64,000 bases of DNA from Streptomyces sp. NBC_00285 (GTDB lineage: Bacteria; Actinomycetota; Actinomycetes; Streptomycetales; Streptomycetaceae), in contig NZ_CP108055.1 of assembly GCF_036174265.1 (NCBI RefSeq), positions 5,394,001 to 5,458,000 on the forward strand. Direction: 5' to 3'. Positions 10,699 through 19,149 of the stretch are shown one piece after another (the stretch's first letter is position 1; each line of letters begins with the position of its first letter). The notes beneath the pieces are model-generated. The model was not told the origin of the DNA. It searched no databases and saw only the letters and a program-made list of their open reading frames with translations. Position numbers and translations under genes: made by a program.

Positions 10699-11658
10699 TC
10701 AGATACTGATAGAGATCGCGAGCGGACCCATCAGGCGCCCGATTTCCCCTTGCAATTGCTGGGTTGCGGCCAGGAGCCGGTCCGCCTGATGACCGGGTAG
10801 GGAGATGGCCATCGTCGCCGCTGTGTTACCCAACGTGATCGGAAGAGCGGCACACACCGTGCCCAGTGCGTACTCCTGACGTTCGATCACCGGCTCCATC
10901 CGACCGGTCCGTTCGAGGCGCCTGAGCAGGTTGTGGTTGTCGCGCACCGTGTAGGGAGTGATGGACCGCACGGGATAGCGATCGAGGTGATCGCGGCGGG
11001 CCTCCTCGTCGAGCTGGGCCAGCAGGCACTGCCCGATGGCGTGCGCGTGCGCGGTCTCACGGAAGTCGGCCCACTCCTCGACCGCCGGGTTGCCCGGGGT
11101 GTCGGAGACGCAGAGGATCTCGATCTCCCCGTCCCGGTACTGCGCGTAGTACACCGGCGCACCGATCAGGTCTCGACAGTGGGCGAGCACCTCGACGACC
11201 GTGCTGCGACGTTTCTGCTGGGCTCCACTGCTGCTCAGCCGCTCGGCCGCCTCGCCGAGGAAGAAGAGGCCCCTGTCCCGGCGCAGATAGCCGTCGTGCA
11301 CGAGGGTGCGCAGCAGGTGGTAGGCCGTGGGGAGCGCCAGCCCGGTCTCCCGGGCCAGTTGTTTGGCCGGGGCTCCGTGCTCGTGCTCCGCGACGGCCTC
11401 GAGCAGGCGCATCGCCCGCTGGACGGACCCGATGAGGGTCGCGGGGTGGGATTGCTCCGGCTGTTCGGATGGGGGCGTCGCGCGTCGCTGGACGGGCGCT
11501 GTCGGCCGTACGGGAGCGGACGTCCGCCCGGGAGGTGCAGGCCGGCTCTGAGGCGTCGGCTCTGCGGAAGGTGTCGGCCGGACCGAGTCCGCCGGCTGCG
11601 CGGGAGCTGTCGTCGGGTGGGTGTCGGGGTGTGCGGATGCGGTGTCAACCGTGGCCAA
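10699..11658 (-). CDS. ssgR: IclR-family regulator SsgR
   Basis: A 319-residue IclR-type regulator. Residues 1-75 are a Pro/Ser/Thr-rich low-complexity extension. The winged helix follows (SVQRAMRLLEAVAEHEHGAP to LPTAYHLLRTLVHDGYLRR), then the IclR effector-binding domain ending near residue 300. Immediate synteny with ssgA, 98 bp downstream on the same strand, identifies it as SsgR, the activator of ssgA in S. coelicolor. The start is read as TTG at 11658 with GGGAG upstream; a later start that removes part of the extension is possible. Its ligand is unknown. Confidence 0.88.
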   Translation of the reverse strand: MATVDTASAHPDTHPTTAPAQPADSVRPTPSAEPTPQSRPAPPGRTSAPVRPTAPVQRRATPPSEQPEQSHPATLIGSVQRAMRLLEAVAEHEHGAPAKQLARETGLALPTAYHLLRTLVHDGYLRRDRGLFFLGEAAERLSSSGAQQKRRSTVVEVLAHCRDLIGAPVYYAQYRDGEIEILCVSDTPGNPAVEEWADFRETAHAHAIGQCLLAQLDEEARRDHLDRYPVRSITPYTVRDNHNLLRRLERTGRMEPVIERQEYALGTVCAALPITLGNTAATMAISLPGHQADRLLAATQQLQGEIGRLMGPLAISISI

Positions 11659-11856
11659 GGGTCACTCCCGGAGCGCGAGGGGGCAGCCCGTGCGGAGAAC
11701 ACGGGAGGGGGTGTACGCCGCTCGCGGGGTCGTCCCCGCGTCGAATTCCGGACTTTAACGGTCCGCCACCGCCCGCATACGGTCCGTCCGGAAAACTTCC
11801 CTCGCCCGAGGTAACAGGTGGTTCCTGTTACCGGTCGCCCCACCCGCTCCGGAGAC

Positions 11857-12069
11857 TCACCAGTTGCTGCGCGAAGAAGTGCTCGACATGAACTTCCGCA
11901 CGACGTAGACGAGTCCGCCGACCAGGGCCACGAAGACCAGCAGCTTGAAGAGGAGGCCGATGACGAAGCCGACGACCGTGGCTATCAGCCCGCCGAACAC
12001 GACCAGGGCGATGACCGGCACCGCGATCCACTTCACCCACCACGGCAGCCCCGCGAAAATCTCTCCCAT
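11857..12069 (-). CDS. Small membrane protein (DUF5326-like)
   Basis: A 70-residue protein starting MGEIFAGLPWWVKWIAVPVI, almost entirely hydrophobic over residues 10-58 (two close helices) and ending in a basic/serine tail (VVRKFMSSTSSRSNW). It resembles short actinobacterial DUF5326 proteins, but this is from memory of the sequence pattern. ATG at 12069 has GAGAGG about 9 bases upstream; an upstream ATG at 12117 would add an unlikely Arg-rich leader. Function unknown. Confidence 0.72.
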   Translation of the reverse strand: MGEIFAGLPWWVKWIAVPVIALVVFGGLIATVVGFVIGLLFKLLVFVALVGGLVYVVRKFMSSTSSRSNW

Positions 12070-12217
12070 CGCCCTACACCTCTCTGCAGTCCGGCATCTT
12101 CCGTGCCGGATCACCAATGTCCTGCACTCGATGCTAGGGCCGACAGGGGCCTCGGCGGGGGCCTCGCACCCCTTGTCCTCCCCTGACTGATCCCCTAGGG
12201 AACCCCGAGACCCCAGG

Positions 12218-12535
12218 TCAGCTCTCCGGGGGAGAGAACACCACCATGACCCTCAGGTCCTCGCTGATGTGGTGGAACTTGTGGGCGACGCCGGCCGGCA
12301 CGTACACCACGCTGCCGCGCGCCACCTGGGTGGTCTCCATACCCACGGTGATCGCCGCGCGGCCGCTGACCACGAAGTAGATCTCGTCCTGTTGGTGCGG
12401 CTGCTGCGGGTCCTGCGCGCCCGCGTCGAGTGCGTACAGGCCGACCGACATGTTCCGCTCACGCAGGAACTGGAGGTAGGCGCCGTCATTGGCGGCGCGC
12501 TCCGCCTCCAGTTCGTCCAACCGGAATGCCTTCAT
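12218..12535 (-). CDS. Cupin-domain protein
   Basis: A 105-residue single-domain cupin. Motif 1 includes PHQQDEIYFVVSGRAAITVG with the His and Glu metal ligands; motif 2 is GSVVYVPAGVAHKFHHI with the later His. Small cupins bind a metal and act as enzymes or sensors; the substrate here is unknown. The ATG at 12535 begins MKAFRLDELEAERAANDG. It is divergent from the 4-TM gene, about 57 bp away, so they probably share a promoter region. Confidence 0.82.
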   Translation of the reverse strand: MKAFRLDELEAERAANDGAYLQFLRERNMSVGLYALDAGAQDPQQPHQQDEIYFVVSGRAAITVGMETTQVARGSVVYVPAGVAHKFHHISEDLRVMVVFSPPES

Positions 12536-12592
12536 CGACTTCGTCCGCCCTCGCCGTGCTTGTGCCTGGTCTCTTCTGCAACGATCAGACAC

Positions 12593-12970
12593 ATGAAGAA
12601 TTTCGTAGTCAAGACGATCGCCAACGCGGGTGCCCTGGCAGTCGCGGTCTGGCTGCTCGACAAGATCACCCTGACCGGTGACAACACGGGCAAGGAGGCC
12701 TGGACGCTGATCCTCGTCGCACTCGTCTTCGGCCTGGTGAACTTCCTGGTCAAGCCGGTTTTGAAGGTGCTGACCTTCCCGCTGTTCATCCTGACGCTCG
12801 GCCTGTTCACCCTGGTGGTCAACGCGCTGATGCTGATGCTCACCTCGTGGCTGGCCGGCAAGGTCGACCTCAGCTTCCACGTCGAGGGCTTCTGGACCGC
12901 CGTACTCGGCGGCCTGATCATCTCGATCGTCTCCTGGGCGCTGCACGTCGTCCTGCCCGACGAGGACTGA
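12593..12970 (+). CDS. Phage-holin-IV-type four-helix membrane protein
   Basis: A 125-residue hydrophobic protein with four predicted helices (ANAGALAVAVWLL, WTLILVALVFGLVNFLV, FPLFILTLGLFTLVVNALML, AVLGGLIISIVSWALHVVL). This matches the actinobacterial 4-TM family often labelled phage holin family IV. There are no phage genes nearby, so it is a chromosomal membrane protein of unknown role. No clear Shine-Dalgarno precedes the ATG, which may be leaderless. It is 7 bp upstream of ptpA and probably co-transcribed with it. Confidence 0.82.
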   Translation: MKNFVVKTIANAGALAVAVWLLDKITLTGDNTGKEAWTLILVALVFGLVNFLVKPVLKVLTFPLFILTLGLFTLVVNALMLMLTSWLAGKVDLSFHVEGFWTAVLGGLIISIVSWALHVVLPDED

Positions 12971-12977
12971 GCAGGCC

Positions 12978-13469
12978 GTGACCTACCGCGTGTGCTTCGT
13001 CTGCACCGGCAACATCTGCCGTTCCCCGATGGCCGAGTCGGTCTTCCGCGCCCGTGTGACGGAGGCCGGCCTGGACGGTCTGGTCGAGGTCGACAGCGCC
13101 GGTACGGGCGGCTGGCACGAGGGTGACGGCGCCGACCCGCGCACCGTGTCGGTCCTGGAGGAACACGGCTACGACGGCGGCCATACGGCCCGGCAGTTCC
13201 AGCCTGGCTGGTTCTCCCGTCTCGACCTCGTCGTCGCCCTCGACGCCGGCCACCTCAAGGCCCTGCGGCGCCTCGCTCCCACCTCGGCGGATGCCGGGAA
13301 GGTGCGGCTGTTGCGTTCGTACGACCCGGCTGCGGGCGACGACCTCGACGTCCCGGACCCGTACTACGGAGGCCGGGACGGCTTCGAGGAGTGCCTTGAG
13401 ATGGTGGAGGCGGCGAGCGAGGGTCTGCTCGCCGCGGTGCGCGAGCAGACGGAAGGACGGGTGGTATGA
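12978..13469 (+). CDS. ptpA: Low-molecular-weight protein-tyrosine-phosphatase
   Basis: A 163-residue protein with the catalytic P-loop CTGNICRS (C-x5-R-S) at residues 9-16 and the general-acid loop DPYYGG near residue 126. It dephosphorylates phosphotyrosine proteins in the cytosol; S. coelicolor PtpA affects secondary metabolism. The GTG start at 12978 lies 7 bp after the preceding stop. Its end overlaps the start of the PLP-enzyme gene by 4 bp (ATGA), so translation is coupled. Confidence 0.92.
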   Translation: MTYRVCFVCTGNICRSPMAESVFRARVTEAGLDGLVEVDSAGTGGWHEGDGADPRTVSVLEEHGYDGGHTARQFQPGWFSRLDLVVALDAGHLKALRRLAPTSADAGKVRLLRSYDPAAGDDLDVPDPYYGGRDGFEECLEMVEAASEGLLAAVREQTEGRVV

Positions 13470-14605
13470 GCAACAGGGCTGCGGACGACGGAGAGGGCAC
13501 ACGCGCGGTGCGGGCCGGACTGCCCGAGGCGGTCAAGAACGAACCGGCCCTGCCCGGTCCGGCGTTCGCCGCCCATTTCCATCTTCCGGGGGAGGTCGAG
13601 GGCCCCTACACCTACGGCCGTGACGCGAACCCGACCTGGACCCTGCTCGAACGTGCCATCGGCGAACTGGAGGCACCTGGGCGGGACGGCGTCGAGACGC
13701 TCGTGTTCGCCTCCGGGATGGCCGCCGTCTCGTCGGTGCTCTTCTCCCAGCTGCGCGCCGGCGACACCGTGGTCCTGCCTGACGACTGCTACCAGGCCAT
13801 GCCCCTGGTACGAACCCAGTTGGAGGCGTACGGCATTGAGGTGCGCACCGCGCCGACCGCAGGGGACGCACAACTCGACGTCCTCGACGGCGCGCGGCTG
13901 CTGTGGATCGAGAGTCCGTCCAATCCAGGACTCGACGTGTGCGACATCCGGCGGCTCGCCGAGGCGGCACACGCGCGTGGGGCGCTCGTCGCCGTCGACA
14001 ACACACTCGCCACACCGCTCGGACAGCGCCCGCTGGAGCTCGGCGCGGACTTCTCCGTGGCCAGCGGCACCAAGCAGCTCACGGGGCACGGAGACGTCCT
14101 CCTGGGGTACGTCACCGGCCGCGAGGGCGAGGCCATGGACGCCGTACGCCGTTGGCGGAAGATCGTGGGGGCGATCGCGGGGCCCATGGAGGCCTGGCTC
14201 GCGCACCGTTCGATCGCCACGCTCCAGATGCGGGTCGACCGGCAGAACGCGAGCGCCCTGGTGCTCGCCGAGGCGCTGCGCGCGCGGCCCGAAGTGACCG
14301 GGCTTCGCTACCCGGGGCTGTCCGACGACCCCTCGCACAAGATCGCTTCACAGCAGATGCGGCGCTATGGATGCGTGGTCTCCTTCACGCTGCCCACGCG
14401 CGCGCGTGCCGACCGTTTTCTCGGCGCCCTGCGGCTCGTGGACGACGCGACGAGCTTCGGAGGGGTGCGCTCCACGGCCGAGCGGCGCCTGCGCTGGGGC
14501 GGGGACGATGTGCCGGAGGGCTTCATCCGCTTCTCGGTCGGCGCGGAGGATCCCGAGGATCTGGTGGCGGATGTGCTGCGTGCGCTCGACGAGTCGGTCG
14601 ACTGA
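13466..14605 (+). CDS. Cys/Met-metabolism PLP enzyme (cystathionine gamma-lyase-like)
   Basis: A 379-residue member of the Cys/Met metabolism PLP family. Visible motifs are YTYGRDANPTWTLLERAIGELE, the PLP-phosphate-binding SGMAAVSSVL, ESPSNPGLDV, VDNTLATPLGQRPLELGADF, and the Schiff-base lysine in SGTKQLTGHGD near residue 198. Members break or make C-S bonds in cystathionine, homocysteine or methionine. The C-terminus includes FIRFSVGAEDPEDLV. Specificity among gamma-lyase, beta-lyase and synthase cannot be read by eye. It is translationally coupled to ptpA and is followed by a strong hairpin. Confidence 0.86.
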   Translation: MSNRAADDGEGTRAVRAGLPEAVKNEPALPGPAFAAHFHLPGEVEGPYTYGRDANPTWTLLERAIGELEAPGRDGVETLVFASGMAAVSSVLFSQLRAGDTVVLPDDCYQAMPLVRTQLEAYGIEVRTAPTAGDAQLDVLDGARLLWIESPSNPGLDVCDIRRLAEAAHARGALVAVDNTLATPLGQRPLELGADFSVASGTKQLTGHGDVLLGYVTGREGEAMDAVRRWRKIVGAIAGPMEAWLAHRSIATLQMRVDRQNASALVLAEALRARPEVTGLRYPGLSDDPSHKIASQQMRRYGCVVSFTLPTRARADRFLGALRLVDDATSFGGVRSTAERRLRWGGDDVPEGFIRFSVGAEDPEDLVADVLRALDESVD

Positions 14606-14667
14606 CCGTTTTCTCGGGCCTTCCCAGGTGTCCGGCTGCTTACAACAGATGTCCGGCTGCGCAGAAC

Positions 14668-14706
14668 GGACGGTCCGAGCCTCCCCCCTCGTGGCTCGGA
14701 CCGTCC
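14668..14706 (+). terminator. Hairpin terminator after the PLP-enzyme gene
   Basis: GGACGGTCCGAGCC (14668-14681) pairs perfectly with GGCTCGGACCGTCC (14693-14706) around an 11-nt C-rich loop, about 60 bp after the stop. Confidence 0.75.
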
Positions 14707-14784
14707 CGGTTCCGCATGGTAAGAACCGCGCGAACAAGGCTAGTTGACTCTGTGTCAGTGTCCAATCACAGTAGCGACAGAGAC

Positions 14785-14802
14785 CTATCGACATATTTAT
14801 AG
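14785..14802. promoter_or_regulatory. Candidate LysR-type operator
   Basis: CTAT-N10-ATAG is an inverted repeat with the T-N11-A core typical of LysR sites, in an AT-rich patch about 60 bp upstream of the LysR gene. Autoregulation is inferred. Confidence 0.4.
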
Positions 14803-14859
14803 TTGGGCCCTGCCCCCACCCCAGACCGGGAGAAGGGCAGGGAAGGGGAGGGCGTCGCC

Positions 14860-15789
14860 ATGGATCTGGCCCTGTTGCGCACCTTTGTGACGGTGCACCG
14901 GGCCGGTTCCTTCACCCGCGCCGCCGCGCTGCTCGGCCTGTCGCAGCCTGCCGTCACCTCACAGATCCGCACGTTGGAGCGGCAGTTGGGCCGGCCGCTG
15001 TTCCTGCGGCAGGCGCGCGGCGTGACCCCGACCTCCATCGGCGACGAACTCGCCCACAAGGCCGCGCCTCATCTCGATGCCCTGGTGGAGATCGCCGAGA
15101 CCGGTCTCGACGACGAGTCCTCCCTGCGAACCCTGCATCTCGCGGGGCCTCCCGAGTTCACCGCGGAGCGGGCGCTGCCCGCGCTCACCGAGTTGACCGG
15201 TGAGGACGGCCAGGGTTTCGCCCTGCGGGCCTCCTTCGGGAACACCGAGGAAACCCTGGAGGGCCTGGCCGCAGGACATCATGATCTGGCCATCTGTACG
15301 GCCCGCCCCCGGGGCGCGTTGCTCACGGCCAGCACGCTCTGCGACGAGGAACACGTCCTGGTCGCCGCCCCCCGCTGGGCCGAGCAGATCGGTTCCGGAG
15401 AGACGTACGGCACGCTGGAGACCGTCCCTGATGGCAAGCGAGCGCCGGCGCTGGAGAACATCCCCGTGATCGGGGTGCACGAGTCGCTGCCTTTCGTCTC
15501 GCGCTACTGGGCCTCCGTCTTCGATTCCCGTCCGGCCGCACCGGGCACGGTCATCGTGCCCGACCTGCGTGCGGTGCTCGCTTGCGCGGTCGCGGGTGCC
15601 GGGCTCGCGGTACTGCCGCGTTATCTGTGCAAGGTTGCCCTGGAGCGTGGTGACGTCGTCGCACTCCACGAACCCACAGTGCCTCCGCTGCGGACGTACT
15701 TCTTGGTGGTGCGTACCGGGACACTCGCCATGCCGCATATCGCGCGGGCGCACGACTGGCTGTTGCGGGCCGCTGCAGACTGGTGCTGA
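14860..15789 (+). CDS. LysR-family transcriptional regulator
   Basis: A 309-residue protein with the classic N-terminal winged helix: MDLALLRTFVTVHRAGSFTR, then AALLGLSQPAVTSQIRTLER and QLGRPLFLRQARGVTPT. The substrate-binding domain spans roughly residues 90-300. ATG at 14860 has GGGGAGG 8 bases upstream. Its targets are unknown; the Nudix gene downstream is on the same strand but separated by a parS-like site. The coinducer is unknown. Confidence 0.88.
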   Translation: MDLALLRTFVTVHRAGSFTRAAALLGLSQPAVTSQIRTLERQLGRPLFLRQARGVTPTSIGDELAHKAAPHLDALVEIAETGLDDESSLRTLHLAGPPEFTAERALPALTELTGEDGQGFALRASFGNTEETLEGLAAGHHDLAICTARPRGALLTASTLCDEEHVLVAAPRWAEQIGSGETYGTLETVPDGKRAPALENIPVIGVHESLPFVSRYWASVFDSRPAAPGTVIVPDLRAVLACAVAGAGLAVLPRYLCKVALERGDVVALHEPTVPPLRTYFLVVRTGTLAMPHIARAHDWLLRAAADWC

Positions 15790-15842
15790 CCAGGGATTCC
15801 ACGCGATTCACGCAATGAGCACGGCTGGTTACAGCACGCGAT

Positions 15843-15856
15843 GTTTCACGTGGAAC
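15843..15856. other. parS-like site (one mismatch)
   Basis: GTTTCACGTGGAAC, one mismatch from parS, immediately upstream of the Nudix gene start. Confidence 0.6.
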
Positions 15857-15877
15857 CATCCGGGCCACATTCCACCC

Positions 15878-16360
15878 ATGACCGTCCGACCCGTGGTCAA
15901 GCGCACCGCACGTGCCGTCCTCCTCGACGGTGACGACCTGATCTTGATCAAGCGCACCAAGCCCGGCCTGGATCCCTACTGGCTGACTCCCGGCGGAGGG
16001 GTCGAGTCCACGGACACGACCGTCGTCGACGCCCTGCACCGCGAGGTGTACGAGGAGCTCGGCGCCAAGGTCACCGACGTGGTGCCCTGCTTCGTGGACA
16101 CCGTCGAACACATCGGCGAGGACGCCGCGACGACAGGTGTGAAGGTGCAGCACTTCTTCGTCTGCCATCTGGAGTCGATGGACCCGTCCCTGCGGCACGG
16201 GCCCGAAGTGGATGAGCCCGTCGGGGAGTACGAGATCGTACGGGTGCCGTTCACCCGCATCGGGATCGCCTCCGTGCACCTCGTCCCGCTGTCCCTGCGG
16301 CACTATCTGGACGGCAATATCGAGGGCGTACGAGCCATGCACGCGCCGGACCTGGGCTGA
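15878..16360 (+). CDS. Nudix hydrolase
   Basis: A 160-residue protein. The Nudix box reads GGVESTDTTVVDALHREV then YEELGA: the REVYEELGA core is intact, but the Glu expected before the x7 spacer is Thr. The core residues still support a nucleoside-diphosphate-linked hydrolase, substrate unknown. ATG at 15878 gives MTVRPVVKRTARAVLLDGDD, a normal beginning for the fold. No good Shine-Dalgarno is seen; the upstream bases include the parS-like site. It ends convergently with the flavohemoglobin gene, 12 bp away. Confidence 0.8.
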   Translation: MTVRPVVKRTARAVLLDGDDLILIKRTKPGLDPYWLTPGGGVESTDTTVVDALHREVYEELGAKVTDVVPCFVDTVEHIGEDAATTGVKVQHFFVCHLESMDPSLRHGPEVDEPVGEYEIVRVPFTRIGIASVHLVPLSLRHYLDGNIEGVRAMHAPDLG

Positions 16361-16372
16361 TCCCTCGCCGGG

Positions 16373-17887
16373 TCACTGCGCCAGGACGATTTCCTCCACG
16401 GAGTCGTGGCGGATGCGTTCCGGCGGGATCCCGATGGACCTGAGTGTGTCCACACCGCCGCGGATCATCCCGGGCGGACCCGACAGATAGGCGTCGTAGT
16501 CGCGCCACGGTCCGTACGCACGCACGGCGTCCAGGAGTTGGAGCCTGGACTGCTGGTCGATGATCGCGCGGACCGACAGCCAGGGATGGGTCTGCTGGAG
16601 CCTGAGCAGCGTGTCGATGTCGTACAGCTCGTCGTCGGTGCGAGCTCCGTAGAACACCTCGACCGACCGCCGTTCACCGTGCTCGGCCACGTCCTCGATC
16701 AGCGCCTTGATCGGCGCTATGCCGGTGCCGCCGCCCAGGCACAGCAGCCCGCTGTCGGTGGTGTGGTCCACGGTCATCGACCCGGCCGACGCACCGAGCC
16801 GGATGATGTCGCCGGGCCGGGCTCGGTGCACCAGGGCGCCCGAGACCCAGCCCGCAGGAACGGCCTTCACATGGAACGACAGCAGGCCGTCGGGTCGCGG
16901 CGCCGAGGCGAAGGAGTAGTACCGCCATATGCGTGGCCACCATGGCGTCTCCAGGCTCGTGTACTGGCCTGCGAGGAAGGGATAGGGCTGGTCGGGCCTG
17001 ACGGTGACGACAGCGACGTCAGGGGTCCTCAGGTCGTGCGAGACGACCTCCGCGTACCACCAGGGCGGGGCACGCAGTTCGTCGGCGGCCGCCGCGTCGA
17101 TCATCGCCTGCGAGATCCTGGTGTACGTCCGGACCCACGCCGCTTCCGTCTCCGCGCTCCAGGACCCGGAGGCGTACTTGCTCAGGGCGCCGATGAGGCA
17201 CTCGCCGACCGCCGGGTAGTGCTCGGCGCGGGTGCCGTACTTGCGGTGTCCCCGGCCCAGGTTCTGGAGGTAGTCGACCAGGACCGGAGCGTTGTCGATG
17301 TGCTCGGCCGCGGTCAGCAGCGCCTTGAGCAGACGGTCCCGCTGGGCGTCCATGGCGGCGGGAAACAGCGGGCGCAGATAGGGGTGACGGACGAAGAGCA
17401 GCGCGTAGAAGTACGACGTGACTTTGTCAGCCACGGGGGCGACCTCCGCCATGGTCCGGCGAATGAGGACGGCGTCCGGGGAGGGCGGCTGGTCGCTCGG
17501 CGGCAGATGTGCGAAGCGCGGAGGGGCAGTGCCGGTGCCCTGCTGTGGGGCGGAGTTCTGTAAGGGGCGGTGCGAACCGGTGGAGGACGTGACGACCATC
17601 GCCGGTATCTCCTCACCCGGTGTCTCTTGCCCACGGTGGGCCTTCGTGCCCGACGACGCCGTGTCCTGAGCCGACGGGCCGGGCTCGACGCCTGTCACGC
17701 TGCCCGGCGAAGTACCCGCCCCGTGCCTGCCCACCGGACGCGACCCGGCCGGCCTGCTTCCTTCTGCCGATTCTGCCGATTCTTGTTCGGTGCGGGGCCC
17801 CGCCGCCGGTTGCGTGGGCGGAGCGAACCAGGTGCCCCCGCCCCCGGAAGCGCCGTTGTCGGCCGACTTGGCGGTCGGAGCGTCCAT
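16373..17887 (-). CDS. Flavohemoglobin-like protein (globin plus FAD/NAD reductase)
   Basis: A 504-residue protein. Residues 1-135 are low-complexity and Pro/Ser/Gly/Thr-rich. The globin domain follows (LIRRTMAEVAPVADKVTSYF to MIDAAAADELRAPP) with B10-type Tyr in TSYFY and proximal His in GRGHRKYG. The ferredoxin-reductase module has the FAD motif RYYSFASAP and the NAD motif GGGTGIAPIKALIED, ending near YLSGPPGMIRGG. Such proteins oxidise nitric oxide to nitrate or reduce other haem-bound ligands using NAD(P)H. The N-terminal extension is unusual for Hmp. ATG at 17887 follows GAGG by 6 bases; an ATG at 17908 is possible. Specificity is inferred. Confidence 0.83.
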   Translation of the reverse strand: MDAPTAKSADNGASGGGGTWFAPPTQPAAGPRTEQESAESAEGSRPAGSRPVGRHGAGTSPGSVTGVEPGPSAQDTASSGTKAHRGQETPGEEIPAMVVTSSTGSHRPLQNSAPQQGTGTAPPRFAHLPPSDQPPSPDAVLIRRTMAEVAPVADKVTSYFYALLFVRHPYLRPLFPAAMDAQRDRLLKALLTAAEHIDNAPVLVDYLQNLGRGHRKYGTRAEHYPAVGECLIGALSKYASGSWSAETEAAWVRTYTRISQAMIDAAAADELRAPPWWYAEVVSHDLRTPDVAVVTVRPDQPYPFLAGQYTSLETPWWPRIWRYYSFASAPRPDGLLSFHVKAVPAGWVSGALVHRARPGDIIRLGASAGSMTVDHTTDSGLLCLGGGTGIAPIKALIEDVAEHGERRSVEVFYGARTDDELYDIDTLLRLQQTHPWLSVRAIIDQQSRLQLLDAVRAYGPWRDYDAYLSGPPGMIRGGVDTLRSIGIPPERIRHDSVEEIVLAQ

Positions 17888-18313
17888 GGTGTGCCTCGCT
17901 TCGAACATCTATCGGTCGGTCTGCGCACCTCCTCCATCGGAGGATGCCTGCTTTCCCCCGCAGACGGCCTGCTCTCCCCGCTGGTCGTCTGGGTCGACGT
18001 GGCCCCGTTCACCTCGTATGCAAGCCCGCACGGACAAGTGGGCGAGCCCCTGACATCGGCCCCGGCACTCTCACCGCAGCGTCCCACCCTGGTCTGACGC
18101 AGTGCCCGCATAATCACAAATACGGTTCTTCGATCTCTCCGTCCCGTTAGGCTGCATTGCCCCGCTCCGGCCCCCACACGGGTGGTCGCACCCCGGTACG
18201 GAGAAGAACCGGAGTCGACCCTACCGGCCACCGCTCCGCACACAAGTCCCGCATTCATCCTTCACGAAATTGATCGCAGAGTGCCTGCGGGGCGAAACGA
18301 CGAAATGCCTCAA
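17888..18313. other. Upstream region of the flavohemoglobin gene
   Basis: About 425 bp with no credible gene. A short hairpin CCTCC-ATC-GGAGG lies near 17930-17942, about 45-55 bp upstream of the start. The stretch around 18110-18135 is more AT-rich and could carry a promoter. I recognise no NO-responsive operator. Confidence 0.4.
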
Positions 18314-18946
18314 CTACCGGGCCTGGCGCACCAATTCATAGGCTTCCCACAGGTCTCTGCCCTGGTAGGAGTGGGTCGCGATACCGGACAGGTGACGGTC
18401 CGCGTTGACCGCCACCGAGATCGGCACGGCCCCGAACAGGTCCCTGTCGGAAGACGAGTCGCCATAAGCAACACAGTCTGCCCGCCTCACTCCGAACTGC
18501 TCACACAATCGATCGGCGATCAGGACCTTGGCAGCGGCGTTGAGCACTCCGGCGGGGTCCATCCGCTCGACGAAGGGAACAGCCGGAAAGCGGGATCCGT
18601 ATGCGGCATGTGCTCCCCAGCCGGTGAGCCGCTCCACGAAGAAGGACGGGGAGAGCGAGACGACCGCGCAGTAGTCGCCCTGCTCGCTGATCTCCGCCCA
18701 GACGTCACGGATGCGTGCCAGCCACGGGGCACTGTCAAATGCCGCGATGACGTGTGCCTCGGTCAGAGCCGCCCACAGTGCGTACACCTGCTGCGCGTAT
18801 TCGGGCGGGCTTATCAGCCCGGCTCCGATCGCCTGGTCGAGCGCCACCGCCTCGGCCTTGAGCCCGAGTTGGCGGGAGATCTCCACGGGTGCGGTGGTTC
18901 CGTGGAGCAGAGTGCCGTCGAGGTCGAAGAGATGCAGTCTCGCCAT
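18314..18946 (-). CDS. HAD-superfamily phosphatase (phosphoserine-phosphatase-like)
   Basis: A 210-residue protein with the HAD motifs in order: motif I HLFDLDGTLLHG near residue 4, a serine motif in VVSLSPSFF, and motif III/IV GDSSSDRDLFGAV near residue 171. The DLDGT aspartates are the nucleophile and acid. It resembles phosphoserine phosphatase/HAD-IB members; substrate unknown. ATG at 18946 starts MARLHLFDLDGT; the longer open frame runs through a parS site and is unlikely to be translated. Confidence 0.83.
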   Translation of the reverse strand: MARLHLFDLDGTLLHGTTAPVEISRQLGLKAEAVALDQAIGAGLISPPEYAQQVYALWAALTEAHVIAAFDSAPWLARIRDVWAEISEQGDYCAVVSLSPSFFVERLTGWGAHAAYGSRFPAVPFVERMDPAGVLNAAAKVLIADRLCEQFGVRRADCVAYGDSSSDRDLFGAVPISVAVNADRHLSGIATHSYQGRDLWEAYELVRQAR

Positions 18947-19025
18947 GCCCCTGAGGCTAATGGTCCAGGGTGACGATGGAATTTCGGGGCGACGGTCGAT
19001 CGCCGGATGGCCTCCGTTCTCCGAT

Positions 19026-19039
19026 GTTTCACGTGAAAC
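19026..19039. other. parS site (perfect)
   Basis: GTTTCACGTGAAAC with flanking T and A, between the HAD gene and the divergent GNAT gene. ParB binding site for chromosome segregation. Confidence 0.92.
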
Positions 19040-19149
19040 ATCCGTCATCTGTCCGCGTGCTGTGCGCTTGGCTGCGACATGGCCAAAAGCTCGTACGCGC
19101 CCCCGGAAACAGGTGGACGCCGAGGCTGCCGTCGGACAACCTGACCTGC

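Noticed and set aside
12593..12970. Prophage, suggested by the holin-like name
   Set aside because: Only one 4-TM protein, no other phage gene; this family is chromosomal in actinobacteria.
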